Notes: generated from the letters alone by a model not told the origin. DNA of 64,000 nucleotides from Streptomyces rapamycinicus NRRL 5491 (GCF_024298965.1 NZ_CP085193.1:2852001-2916000), one strand, 5' to 3'; shown: positions 7,994 through 16,674, counted from the stretch's first letter. Made by a program: numbers and translations.

Positions 7994-8827
7994 CTACTTG
8001 CCGGTCTCCTTCTCGTACGCCTTGATGACCTCGTCGGTCGGGCCGTCCATCAGCAGCTCGCCCTTCTCCAGCCACAGCACCCGGTCGCAGGTGTCCCGGA
8101 TGGACTTGTTGTTGTGGCTGACGAGGAAGACCGTGCCGGCCTCCTGGCGGAGCTCGCGGATCCGGGCCTCGGAGCGCTTCTGGAACTTCCTGTCACCGGT
8201 GGCCAGCGCCTCGTCGATCATCAGCACATCGTGGTCCTTGGCCGCGGCGATGGAGAACCGCAGCCGGGCCGCCATACCGGAGGAGTACGTGCGCATCGGC
8301 AGGGTGATGAAGTCACCCTTCTCGTTGATGCCCGAGAAGTCCACGATGCCCTGGTAGCGCTCCCGGACCTGCTCACGCGACATGCCCATGGCCAGACCGC
8401 CGAGGATCACGTTCCGCTCGCCGGTGAGGTCGTTCATCAGCGCCGCGTTCACACCCAGCAGCGACGGCTGACCGTTGGTGTAGACCTTGCCGCGCTCGGT
8501 GGGCAGCAGCCCCGCGACGGCCTTGAGCAGGGTCGACTTACCCGAGCCATTGGACCCGATCAGACCGATCGACTCGCCCTTGTACGCCACGAAGGTGACC
8601 CCGCGCACCGCGTGCACCTCACGCATGCCCGGGGCGCCCTTCCGGCCCAGCAAGCGGCTGAGGGCGGCGGTGGCGCTGCCCTTCCCCTTGGGGCCGCCGT
8701 TGACCCGGTAGACGATGTGGACGTCGTCGGCGATGACGGTGGGCACCCGCGACGGCACGGAAGCCGCCTGAGCGGCCTGGTCGGCCCGCTCCGCCTGGGC
8801 ACCTTTGTCGAGGGTTTGCTCAGCCAC
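7994..8827 (-). CDS. TagH-like ABC exporter ATP-binding protein
   Basis: 277 aa from GTG 8827. Walker A GSNGSGKST, signature LGVNAALMNDLTGERN in the expected region, Walker B VLMIDEALATGD, and the switch His in VFLVSHNN. It matches TagH/RfbE/Wzt-type ATPases, which export undecaprenol-linked teichoic acids or O-antigen-like polymers. There is no C-terminal carbohydrate-binding domain as in Wzt; it is of short TagH length. It overlaps the permease gene by 8 nt, so the pair is translationally coupled. It is the last gene of an operon starting at 15292. Confidence 0.9.
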   Translation of the reverse strand: MAEQTLDKGAQAERADQAAQAASVPSRVPTVIADDVHIVYRVNGGPKGKGSATAALSRLLGRKGAPGMREVHAVRGVTFVAYKGESIGLIGSNGSGKSTLLKAVAGLLPTERGKVYTNGQPSLLGVNAALMNDLTGERNVILGGLAMGMSREQVRERYQGIVDFSGINEKGDFITLPMRTYSSGMAARLRFSIAAAKDHDVLMIDEALATGDRKFQKRSEARIRELRQEAGTVFLVSHNNKSIRDTCDRVLWLEKGELLMDGPTDEVIKAYEKETGK

Positions 8828-9764
8828 GGCCGTACTGCTCCTCTGCCTTCCAGAAGTACACGAATCCCCCGGCGCCCACCAGCACCGCCCACCCCAGCGC
8901 CAGCGCCCAGACATGCGGCGGCAGACTCGACGAGGGGTAGTCGTTGATCAGGGCGTACCTCATCAGGTCCATGTAGACCGCCGCCGGGTTGGCCAGCAGA
9001 AGGTCGGAGACCCAGGAGTGCGCCCCAGCCTTCTGCAGCATGTGCTCCAGCGGGTACATCACACCGGAGGCGTACATCCACGTACGCAGGATGAACGGCA
9101 GCAGCTGGGCGAGGTCCGGGGTCTTTGCCCCCATCCGGGCCAGGACCAGGGCCAGACCGGTGTTGAAGACGAACTGCAGCGCCAGGGCCGGGATCACCAG
9201 GATCCACGCGAAGGCCGGGAAGTGCCCGAAGCCCAGCAACACGACGACCAGCACGATCATCGAGAAGAGCAGCTGCTGGAGCTGCTGGAGCGCGAACGAG
9301 ATGGGGAGCGAGGCCCGCGGGAAGTGCAGGGCCCGCACCAGTCCCAGGTTCCCGGAGATGGCGCGCACCCCGGCCATCGCGGAGTTCTGCGAGAAGGTGA
9401 AGACGAACACACCCGTCACCAGGAACGGGATGTACATGTCGTTCTTCATTCCGCCCCTGCCGCCCAGCAGCAGGCCGAAGATGAAGAAGTACACCGCCGC
9501 GTTGAGCAGCGGGGTCACCACCTGCCACAGCTGACCCAGCTTGGCCTGGCTGTACTGAGCGGTGAGCTTGGCCGACGAGAAGGCCACGATGAAGTGACGC
9601 CGTCCCCACATCTGGCGGATGTAGTCGCCGAGGCTCACCCGGGCGCCGCTCACCGACAGCTCGTACTTCCGCGCCAGCTCGGCCGGGGACAGGCCGTCGT
9701 CGGCTGATGGCGGGCCACTCACGGCTACCGCACCGTCGTGCGTAGTCTCGCTCACAGTTGACAC
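8820..9764 (-). CDS. TagG-like ABC-2 exporter permease
   Basis: 314 aa. A cytoplasmic N-terminus of about 70 residues precedes the ABC-2 core (DYIRQMWGRRHFIVAFSSAKL, AQYSQAKLGQLWQVVTPLL) with about six membrane segments. The sequence is typical of polysaccharide/teichoic acid export permeases (TagG, RfbD, Wzm). It is partnered with the overlapping ATPase. The upstream glycosyltransferase gene is 70 nt away. It probably moves the lipid-linked product of the operon across the plasma membrane. Confidence 0.9.
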   Translation of the reverse strand: MSTVSETTHDGAVAVSGPPSADDGLSPAELARKYELSVSGARVSLGDYIRQMWGRRHFIVAFSSAKLTAQYSQAKLGQLWQVVTPLLNAAVYFFIFGLLLGGRGGMKNDMYIPFLVTGVFVFTFSQNSAMAGVRAISGNLGLVRALHFPRASLPISFALQQLQQLLFSMIVLVVVLLGFGHFPAFAWILVIPALALQFVFNTGLALVLARMGAKTPDLAQLLPFILRTWMYASGVMYPLEHMLQKAGAHSWVSDLLLANPAAVYMDLMRYALINDYPSSSLPPHVWALALGWAVLVGAGGFVYFWKAEEQYGRG

Positions 9765-9834
9765 TTTCGTCTTCAGGGTGCGCTGAGCGGGGCCGCGCCC
9801 CGGGTCGCGCCCGATGCTCTTCGTTACGAGCTTG

Positions 9835-10722
9835 TCAGATGACAGGAGGTCGGCCCAGTCGGGTCAGGCGCCATACCGTACGCCACTTCATGGGCCGGCG
9901 TGGACCACACGGTGCCTTCCAGCCTTCCCGGAACCCTCCGAACCAGGCCCGAAGTGCGGTTTTCGAGGGGCGCCTGGCCAGTGTGAGCAGCAGCCAGACG
10001 CCCAGATAGACGGGGACGAGCAGCGCAGGAAGGTTACGCCGGGCCAGCCAGACCCGGTTGCGCGCCACCATGCGGTGGTAGACCGCGTGCCTGCTCGGGG
10101 CGGTGGTGGGATGGTGCAGCACCATGTCCGACCGGTAATCGATCATCCATCCGGCGTCCAGAGCCCGCCAGGCCAGATCGGTCTCCTCATGGGCGTAGAA
10201 GAAGTCGTCCGGCAACCCTCCGACCTGCTGGAACACCGTCGTACGGACCGCGTTGGCACCGCCCAGGAAGGTGGTCACCCGGGAGGACCGCAGGGGGTCG
10301 GAGGCACGCAGCCGGGGCACATGGCGACGCTGGGTGACACCGGTTTCGGGGTCGGCGATGCGGAACGAGATGATGCCCAGCTCCGGATCGGCGGCGAACG
10401 CCTGACGGCACAGCTCGGCGGTGTCGGTGCCCGGGAGCAGCCCGTCGTCGTCGAGGAACAGCAGCACATCGACGTCCGACCCGCCGGGTCCGAACGCCTC
10501 GATGCCCACGTTGCGGCCCGCCGGGATGCCCACGTTCTCCGGCAGCTCGATGGTCCGGACGCCCTCGGGGAGCGCGGGCAGCGGCGAGCCGTTGCCCACG
10601 ACGACCACCTCGACCTGGTCGCCGTCCTGCTTGGCGACCGAGTCGAGGAGTGCGCGCAGCTCCTCGGGGCGATTGCCCATCGTCAGGACGACCGCTCCGA
10701 GCCTCATCGTGCCCATGCTCAC
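9835..10722 (-). CDS. Family 2 glycosyltransferase (rhamnosyltransferase-like)
   Basis: 295 aa from GTG 10722, which overlaps the previous stop as GTGA and has GAGCAGG 5 nt upstream; ATG 10716 is the alternative. GT-A fold: VVLTMGNRPEELRALLDSV start, FLDDDG for the DxD metal/nucleotide site, GGANAVR, and HEETDLAWR as the acceptor/base region. A hydrophobic segment near the end (PVYLGVWLLLTLA) suggests membrane contact. It probably transfers a sugar onto the lipid-linked polymer made by its operon neighbours. Donor unknown; the divergent galE suggests a galactose-type donor might be available. Confidence 0.87.
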   Translation of the reverse strand: MSMGTMRLGAVVLTMGNRPEELRALLDSVAKQDGDQVEVVVVGNGSPLPALPEGVRTIELPENVGIPAGRNVGIEAFGPGGSDVDVLLFLDDDGLLPGTDTAELCRQAFAADPELGIISFRIADPETGVTQRRHVPRLRASDPLRSSRVTTFLGGANAVRTTVFQQVGGLPDDFFYAHEETDLAWRALDAGWMIDYRSDMVLHHPTTAPSRHAVYHRMVARNRVWLARRNLPALLVPVYLGVWLLLTLARRPSKTALRAWFGGFREGWKAPCGPRRPMKWRTVWRLTRLGRPPVI

Positions 10723-11510
10723 TTGAGCCTGCTCGACGCGAGGATGGACACGAGGTGAAGCAGGGTTTGCAGCAGTGCGATACCGGCCAGTACGGCAACG
10801 CCCAGCCGGGTGAAGAACAGGTCGCCGCGCACCTGGTCCACGACCGCCACCACGAGGATCAGCAGCGACGCCTCGACCCCGAGGACCAGCCGGTGGAACT
10901 TCAGCGCCGCGGCCGCCCTGCGGGCCAGCGCCACACCGGACGAGCGCGGCTCGGCGGCCGCCTCCTTGACCGGCGGCAGACCGCCCTGGTGCCGGGCGAC
11001 CCCGACGAGGTCGGTCTCGGCCTTGATCAGGATGGCGCCGAGCGCGGCGAGGGTGCCGAGGAACGCCCACAGCCAGTCGATCCGGCCGGAGCCCCACAGG
11101 TCGGCGGCGCGCAGACCGAAGCCGACGAGCACCGCGGCGTCGCACAGATACGCGCCGACCCGGTCCAGATACACACCACCCAGCGAGAACTGCTTCTTCC
11201 AGCGGGCTATCTCGCCGTCGACGCAGTCCAGCAGCAGGTAGAGCTGGACCATCAGCACCCCGAGCGCGGCGCCCGCGATCCCCGGCACCAGCAGGGCCGG
11301 GGCCGCGAGGGCGCCGAAGACGGTCATCAGATACGTCAGCTGGTTGGGCGTGACCCGCGTGTTCACCAGGTGCCGGTCGATGCGCAGCGAGATTTCCCGC
11401 ATGTAGAGGCGCCCGGCCCAGTGCTCACCGCTCCGCCGGTCCTTCACCCCAGCGGGGTGGACGACCGGGCGGAGTTCAGCCACTGATGGCTTGACTGACT
11501 GCTTTGGCAT
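10719..11510 (-). CDS. CDP-alcohol phosphatidyltransferase-like membrane protein, degenerate site
   Basis: 263 aa, with about five or six membrane segments. The family motif D-x2-D-G-x2-A-R-x8-G-x3-D-x3-D is present at residues 95-120 except for the last Asp: D95, D98, G99, A102, R103, G112 and D116 are kept, but position 120 is Ala (codon at 11151-11153). In characterised members the fourth Asp is the proposed general base. An Asp occurs four residues later (D124). It may therefore be inactive, a partner of the second CDP-alcohol enzyme, or use altered chemistry. It overlaps the dehydrogenase gene by 35 nt and the glycosyltransferase by 4 nt. Confidence 0.83.
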   Translation of the reverse strand: MPKQSVKPSVAELRPVVHPAGVKDRRSGEHWAGRLYMREISLRIDRHLVNTRVTPNQLTYLMTVFGALAAPALLVPGIAGAALGVLMVQLYLLLDCVDGEIARWKKQFSLGGVYLDRVGAYLCDAAVLVGFGLRAADLWGSGRIDWLWAFLGTLAALGAILIKAETDLVGVARHQGGLPPVKEAAAEPRSSGVALARRAAAALKFHRLVLGVEASLLILVVAVVDQVRGDLFFTRLGVAVLAGIALLQTLLHLVSILASSRLK

Positions 11511-12549
11511 AGTCGGCGTATGCGTCCCTGATCGCGTCGGATGAGAGGTCGAGGTGCTCGAGGATCGTGTAGCGGCCGGGGCGCGTCTTCGGAGCGAACT
11601 CCACGACCTGGACGAACTCGTCCACGGTGAAGCCGATCTCCTCGGGCAGCACGGGCAGCCCGTGCCGGTGCAGCACCTCGGCCATGTGCTCCGACTCCTC
11701 GTGCGCCCCGCGCAGACGCATCGCGAAGGCGGCGGCCAGGCCGCACTGCTCGCCGTGGCTGGCGGCGCGCTTGGGGAAGAGGAGGTCGAAGGCGTGGTTG
11801 ATCTCGTGGCAGGCACCGGAGGCCGGGCGGGAGTCCCCCGCGACCGACATCGAGATGCCGGTGAGCACCAGTCCCTCGGCCAGCACCTGGAGGAAGCCGT
11901 CGTCGCCGACCCCGCCGGGGTGGCGCAGCACGGCCTCACCGGCCTGGCGCGCCATCGCGGCCGCGAGGCCGTCGATCTGCTCGCCGGTCTCCCGGTTGGA
12001 CAGCTCCCAGTCGGCGACCGCGGAGATGTTGGACAGGGCGTCGCCGATACCGGAGCGGACGAAGCGGACCGGCGCCTCCCGGATCACATCGAGGTCGATG
12101 ACCACGGCGATCGGGTTGGGCACCCCGTACGAGCCGCGGCCCGCGTCGTTGTCGAGGGTCGCGACCGGGGAGCACAGACCGTCGTGCGAGAGGTTGGTGG
12201 CGACGGCGACCAGCGGGAGGCCGATGCGCGCCGCGGCGAACTTCGCACAGTCGATGATCTTTCCGCCGCCCAGCCCCACGACCGCGTCGTAGTGGCCCGA
12301 CTTCATGCGGTCGGCGAGCTTGATCGCGTCGTCCAGGGTGCCGCCGTCGACCTCGTACCAGCTCGCGCCCGGCAGCGCCGGCGCCAGCCGCTCGCGCAGC
12401 AGGGCGCCGGAGCCGCCGCTGATGGCGATGGCCAGCTTGCCGGAGGAGGAGATCCGCTGGTCGGCGAGGACCCCCGCGAGGTCGTCCAGGGCGCCCGCGC
12501 GGATGTCGACGACGAGCGGCGAGGGGATGAGCCTCGTCAGTACTGGCAC
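11476..12549 (-). CDS. Glycerol-1-phosphate dehydrogenase homologue (AraM/EgsA family)
   Basis: 357 aa from GTG 12549. It belongs to the iron-alcohol-dehydrogenase superfamily: NAD loop GGGKIIDCAKFAA, and likely metal ligands in LSHDGLCSPVATL (Asp), GACHEINHAFDLL (His) and SHGEQCG (His). The NLSHDGxxSP block is the hallmark of sn-glycerol-1-phosphate dehydrogenases, which reduce dihydroxyacetone phosphate to G1P in archaea and, as AraM, in Bacillus. Here it sits among CDP-alcohol enzymes and overlaps the nucleotidyltransferase gene by 13 nt. G1P, or a related polyol phosphate, is thus a likely building block of the exported polymer. The family is secure; the substrate is inferred. Confidence 0.82.
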   Translation of the reverse strand: MPVLTRLIPSPLVVDIRAGALDDLAGVLADQRISSSGKLAIAISGGSGALLRERLAPALPGASWYEVDGGTLDDAIKLADRMKSGHYDAVVGLGGGKIIDCAKFAAARIGLPLVAVATNLSHDGLCSPVATLDNDAGRGSYGVPNPIAVVIDLDVIREAPVRFVRSGIGDALSNISAVADWELSNRETGEQIDGLAAAMARQAGEAVLRHPGGVGDDGFLQVLAEGLVLTGISMSVAGDSRPASGACHEINHAFDLLFPKRAASHGEQCGLAAAFAMRLRGAHEESEHMAEVLHRHGLPVLPEEIGFTVDEFVQVVEFAPKTRPGRYTILEHLDLSSDAIRDAYADYAKAVSQAISG

Positions 12550-13274
12550 GCGATCTCACGGCCCTTCGCCAGATCGTCGTGGTTGTCGATCTCGACCCAC
12601 TTGATGTCGCCGATGGGGGCCACGTCGATCTTGAAGCCGCGGTTGACCAGCTCCTGGTAGCCGTCCTCGTAGTAGAGGTCGGGGTCGCGCTCGAAGGTGG
12701 TCTTCAGCGCGTCCGCGAGCTCCGCGGCGGCCTCGCCCTCGATCAGGGTGACGCCGATGTACTCACCGGTCGCCTCGGCCGGGTCCATCAGCTTGGTGAT
12801 CTTCTGGACGCCCTTGTCGGGGTCGGCGACGACCTTCATCTCCTCGTCGGCGAGCTGCTTGACCGTGTCGAGGGCGAGGATGATCTTCTGTCCGTTGCCG
12901 CGCGCGGCCAGCAGGGTCTTCTCGACCGAGACCGGGTGCACGGTGTCGCCGTTGGCGAGGATCACGGTGTGCTGGATCGCGTCACGGGCGCACCACAGGG
13001 AGTAGGCGTTGTTCCACTCCTCGGCCTTGTCGTTGTCGATCAGCGTGAGCTTGACGCCGTAACGCTGCTCCAGGGCCTCCTTGCGCTCGTACACGGCCTC
13101 CTTGCGGTAGCCGACGACGATGGCGACCTCGGTCAGACCGACCTCCGCGAAGTTGCCGAGGGTCAGGTCGAGGACGGTGGTCTCACCGTCCACGGGCACC
13201 AGGGCCTTGGGAAGCGTGTCGGTGTAGGGGCGCAGACGCCGTCCGGCGCCGGCCGCGAGCACGAGGCCGATCAT
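12537..13274 (-). CDS. NTP-transferase, sugar/polyol-phosphate cytidylyltransferase-like
   Basis: 245 aa. Nucleotidyltransferase signature LAAGAGRRLRPYTDTLPKALVPV at the N-terminus, a metal-binding Asp in ILANGDTV, and a C-terminal VEIDNHDDLAKG. It resembles LicC and inositol-1-phosphate cytidylyltransferases, which make CDP-activated alcohols. Such enzymes pair with CDP-alcohol phosphotransferases (in DIP synthesis they are fused). Its start overlaps the large phosphotransferase stop as ATGA. Likely role: make CDP-glycerol, CDP-inositol or a similar donor for its two neighbours. CTP use is inferred from context; a glucose-1-phosphate enzyme is the alternative. Confidence 0.83.
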   Translation of the reverse strand: MIGLVLAAGAGRRLRPYTDTLPKALVPVDGETTVLDLTLGNFAEVGLTEVAIVVGYRKEAVYERKEALEQRYGVKLTLIDNDKAEEWNNAYSLWCARDAIQHTVILANGDTVHPVSVEKTLLAARGNGQKIILALDTVKQLADEEMKVVADPDKGVQKITKLMDPAEATGEYIGVTLIEGEAAAELADALKTTFERDPDLYYEDGYQELVNRGFKIDVAPIGDIKWVEIDNHDDLAKGREIACQY

Positions 13275-15292
13275 GCGGGTTCTCCTGATTCGTCGTGTAC
13301 AGCAGGTGCTCCTGAGGACACCCAGAAGCGGATGCTCTCGATGAGCACCGCCAGCGCGAGGACCGCCGCCAAAGCGGTCAACGCGATGGTGAAACCTTGG
13401 TTCTGGTGCAGCAGGGCAGCGGCGGCCGTGACCACCACCGTCCGCCCCTCGTGCCCGCCGATCGCCCGCACCAGCCGGTGCGGGGGCGCTCCCGTGCCGC
13501 CACGGATGCGGTACACCGTGTCGTAGTGATGGTAGGCGACCGCCGCAACGAGCCCGAAAGCCGCCGGCAAGGCGCCGTTCACCTCCGAGCAAGCCGCCAG
13601 AATCAGGATGGTGCCGTATTCGGCCGCGCGGAAGAGCGGCGGCACCAGCCAGTCGAGGGGGCCCTGGAGGGGCGCGGTGACGGCGACGCCCGCGAGGACC
13701 GCGTAGAGCACGGCGCAGCCGACCGGCACCCAGGAGCCGAAACCGGCGAGCGCGGTGCCGGCCAGGACGGCCGCCGTGCCGACGGCGGCCGACAGCGGGG
13801 CGAGATACGAACTCATCCCGCGGGGCGCGGCCTTGGCGACCAGCTCGGCCAGCGGGCCGGAGTCGGCCAGCTCGGCGAGGGCACGGGCGGCCCGGTCCGT
13901 GCGCTCCGCCCGGCGGGTCAGCGAGCGCAGCACCCGGCCCGCGGTGGTGTAGCAGGCGGCCAGCGCGCAGCCGACGAGCAGTGCGTAGAAGGTGATACGG
14001 GGCGTGGTGAACGCCGTCAGCACGGCGATCATCGCCCAGCGCTCGCCGATCGGCAGCACGATCATGCGGCGCGTCCAGACCGTCCAGCCGACGCTGTCGA
14101 GGCGGCCGGAGAGGGCGGCGGTGGGGCTGGTGTTGCCGGTGGCGTCGTGGTTGGCCTCGTTGAAGGCGAAGTCCACGACATGGCGGCAGGTCTGCAGCAC
14201 CATGGCGCCGAGCGCGAGCGCCCAGATGCCGTCGCCGTCGGCGCGGGCGGCGCCGAGCGCGAGGCCCGCGTAGTAGGCGTACTCCTTGGCCCGGTCGAAC
14301 GTGGCGTCCAGCCAGGCGCCGAGCGTGGAGTACTGGAGCGAGTAGCGCGCCAACTGCCCGTCGGTGCAGTCGAGTACGAACGAGGCGATCAGCAGCACAC
14401 CGGCCGAGACGAACCCGGGCCGGGTGCCGGTGGCGGCGCAGGCCGCCGCGATGAGGGCGGTGACGAGGGAGGCGGTGGTGACCTGATTGGGGGTCAGCCC
14501 GCGCCGGGCGCACCAGCGGGCGATGTAGCGGGAGTACGGGCTGACGCAGAAGGTCGTGAAGAAGCCGTCCCGCGACTTCACGGCCGACCGCAGCCGCACC
14601 CGCTCCTCGTCCACCGTGTCCACGGCGGCCCGCGCCGCGGCCCGCGCGGCGGTGTCCGCGGGCACGGCGGCCACGAGCACCCCGAGCTCGGGCCGGTGTA
14701 CGGGGACGCCTTCGGCGTCGAGGGCGGCGGCGAGGTCGTCCACGCGGGAGTGGGCATCGGCTCCGCCGAGGGCGGCGGATGCGTCGGCGGCACCGAGGGC
14801 GAGGGCGGTCCCGGACGGCCGGGTTCGGCCCCCGCTTCCGGTGTCGCCCGACGCCTGCGTCGCGTCACCCGCCCGTACGGCGGCGCCGGCGGCGCGGTCC
14901 GGCGCGGCCGTCCCGACAGCACCGGCGGAGCCGAGGGCCTGAGCGGGGGCGGCGGTGGGCGCCCCACCTCCACTCCCAGAGGCCCGCGCCGTGGCGGCGG
15001 AAGCCGTCATCGCGCGGGCCAGGGCCGCTCGCGCTTCCGGCTGGGCCGTGAGCGCACCGCGCACCGTGGCGGCGGGGAAGCGGGGGTCGGTGAGGGCCAG
15101 CCGCAGGGCATGGACATGGCCGACAAAGCGGGGGTCCACGAGGGCCACCCGCTCATGCGCCGGGACGGCGGCGAGCTCCGCCATGGCCCCGGCGGCGTCG
15201 GTGGCCGTACGCACGGCGAAGCCCAGCGACCGCAGGTCGTCCTCGAGGGACGAGCCGGCGACCGGCGCACCGGTGAGAATCGCGGTCGACAG
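13271..15292 (-). CDS. Large CDP-alcohol phosphotransferase (DUF5941 type), probable CTG start
   Basis: 673 aa if started at CTG 15292. The catalytic motif is complete (DCTDGQLARY, then GAWLDATFD, about residues 307-332). It is flanked by an N-terminal soluble domain and a multi-TM C-terminal half ending in a DUF5941-like part (GAPPHRLVRAIGGHEGRT). The N-terminal domain is split by an Ala/Gly/Thr/Ser-rich low-complexity stretch at about residues 95-175. Start: the frame stays coding-like to a TGA just upstream, and the only in-frame codon with a good ribosome site (AAGGAG, 9 nt) is CTG; GTG 15214 is the conventional alternative and removes 26 residues. First gene of the operon. Confidence 0.8.
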   Translation of the reverse strand: MSTAILTGAPVAGSSLEDDLRSLGFAVRTATDAAGAMAELAAVPAHERVALVDPRFVGHVHALRLALTDPRFPAATVRGALTAQPEARAALARAMTASAATARASGSGGGAPTAAPAQALGSAGAVGTAAPDRAAGAAVRAGDATQASGDTGSGGRTRPSGTALALGAADASAALGGADAHSRVDDLAAALDAEGVPVHRPELGVLVAAVPADTAARAAARAAVDTVDEERVRLRSAVKSRDGFFTTFCVSPYSRYIARWCARRGLTPNQVTTASLVTALIAAACAATGTRPGFVSAGVLLIASFVLDCTDGQLARYSLQYSTLGAWLDATFDRAKEYAYYAGLALGAARADGDGIWALALGAMVLQTCRHVVDFAFNEANHDATGNTSPTAALSGRLDSVGWTVWTRRMIVLPIGERWAMIAVLTAFTTPRITFYALLVGCALAACYTTAGRVLRSLTRRAERTDRAARALAELADSGPLAELVAKAAPRGMSSYLAPLSAAVGTAAVLAGTALAGFGSWVPVGCAVLYAVLAGVAVTAPLQGPLDWLVPPLFRAAEYGTILILAACSEVNGALPAAFGLVAAVAYHHYDTVYRIRGGTGAPPHRLVRAIGGHEGRTVVVTAAAALLHQNQGFTIALTALAAVLALAVLIESIRFWVSSGAPAVHDESGEPA

Positions 15293-15307
15293 ACGAACTC
15301 ACTCCTT
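15290..15307 (-). promoter_or_regulatory. Shine-Dalgarno and non-canonical CTG start
   Basis: AAGGAG (minus strand, 15302-15307) lies 9 nt before CTG at 15290-15292. An in-frame TGA overlaps the spacer, so no upstream ATG, GTG or TTG exists. The encoded N-terminus STAILTGAPVAGSSLEDDL reads as ordinary protein. The rest of the 267-nt gap up to galE holds divergent promoters that I could not place. Confidence 0.5.
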
Positions 15308-15559
15308 GGCAGCTGACATGGTGGCCGCGCCGCTGATGGCACTGGCCTGGGGCCCTCCGGGCCATGGGCATCGCACGTCCTGGCCCCGGGGGGCCGGCGG
15401 CACGTCCGGCAGAGGCTATCGGATCGATGGAAGCCGCCGTTCACCGCACATTCACCACACGATCGGGGGAACGACCGCTTCCGCGCCGCCGATCATCATG
15501 GTGGATGGCGGCTGTCCTCCACAAACGGCGACCGCCCCGCCATGGATAGGGTGCGGGGC

Positions 15560-16546
15560 ATGACATGGCTGATCACAGGTGGTGCCGGATATATCGGGTC
15601 GCATGTCGTGCGGGCCATGGCCGAGGCGGGCGAGTCCGTGGCCGTGCTCGACGACCTGACCAGTGGCTTCCGTGCGCGGCTGCCCGAGAACGTGCCGCTG
15701 GTGTCCGGCTCCACCCTGGACCGTGAGCTGCTGGACCGCACGTTCGCCGGGCTGGGGGTCACCGGTGTGGTGCATCTCGCGGCGAAGAAGCAGGTCGGGG
15801 AGTCCGTGGAGCAGCCGCTCCGCTACTACCGCGAGAATGTGCACGGCCTCACGGTGCTGCTGGAGGCGGCGGTCGCGGCCGGGGTCGGCCGCTTCCTCTT
15901 CTCCTCCTCCGCCGCCGTCTACGGCATGCCCGATGTGGAACTCGTCACCGAGGACACCCCGTGCCTGCCGATCAATCCGTACGGAGAGACCAAGCTGGCC
16001 GGAGAATGGCTGGTCAGAGCGGCGGGCGCGGCCCACTCCCTCTCCACGGCCTGTCTGCGCTACTTCAATGTGGCAGGTGCCACGCACCCCGAGCTGTCCG
16101 ACACCGGAGTCTTCAACATCATCCCGATGATGTTCGAGCGGATCACCGAGGGAGAGCCGCCGCGGATCTTCGGTGATGACTACGCCACCCCCGACGGCAC
16201 CTGTGTCCGCGACTACATCCATGTCGAGGATCTGGCCTCCGCCCATCTGGCCGTGGCCCGTCGGCTGGCCGCGCGGCCGGAGCCGGGCGATCTCACGGTG
16301 AACATCGGCACCGGCCGGGGCGTCTCGGTGCGGGAGATGTCCGATCTGATCGGCGAGATCACCGGCCGCCGGGAGCTCACCCCCGTGGTGGGCCCGCGCC
16401 GGGCGGGCGATCCGGCCCGGGTCGTCGGATCCACCGAGCTGATCGCCAAGGAGCTGGGCTGGAGCGCCCGGCACGATGTGCGCGCGATGGTGGAGTCGGC
16501 CTGGGAGGGCTGGTGCCTGCACCACCCCGGGGCCCGGCGCGGCTGA
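15560..16546 (+). CDS. galE: UDP-glucose 4-epimerase
   Basis: 328 aa. Extended SDR: NAD motif GGAGYIGSHV at the N-terminus, SSSAAVYG with the catalytic Ser/Thr, YGETK with Tyr-x3-Lys, and a C-terminal GTGRGVSVREM. It interconverts UDP-glucose and UDP-galactose. Start at ATG 15560 with a GGG-rich leader; an ATG 18 nt upstream is less likely. It is transcribed divergently from the surface-polymer operon, which suggests it supplies a UDP-galactose-type donor there, though Leloir metabolism is equally possible. Confidence 0.88.
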   Translation: MTWLITGGAGYIGSHVVRAMAEAGESVAVLDDLTSGFRARLPENVPLVSGSTLDRELLDRTFAGLGVTGVVHLAAKKQVGESVEQPLRYYRENVHGLTVLLEAAVAAGVGRFLFSSSAAVYGMPDVELVTEDTPCLPINPYGETKLAGEWLVRAAGAAHSLSTACLRYFNVAGATHPELSDTGVFNIIPMMFERITEGEPPRIFGDDYATPDGTCVRDYIHVEDLASAHLAVARRLAARPEPGDLTVNIGTGRGVSVREMSDLIGEITGRRELTPVVGPRRAGDPARVVGSTELIAKELGWSARHDVRAMVESAWEGWCLHHPGARRG

Positions 16547-16674
16547 CCCGGCCCCGCTGACCGGGCGCGGGCGCCGCTCGCCGGGCTCCGGCGCGGCTGA
16601 CCCGGCCCCGCCCCGGTGCCGTAGTTCACTGGTGAGCCAAGGGACCGCGGCGCCGGGAGGAGGCCCCTACGCAC

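Noticed and set aside
7994..15292. Phosphonate biosynthesis cluster (cytidylyltransferase, CDP-alcohol enzyme and iron-dehydrogenase-like protein together)
   Set aside because: No PEP mutase or phosphonopyruvate decarboxylase gene is present, and the dehydrogenase carries the glycerol-1-phosphate type motif.
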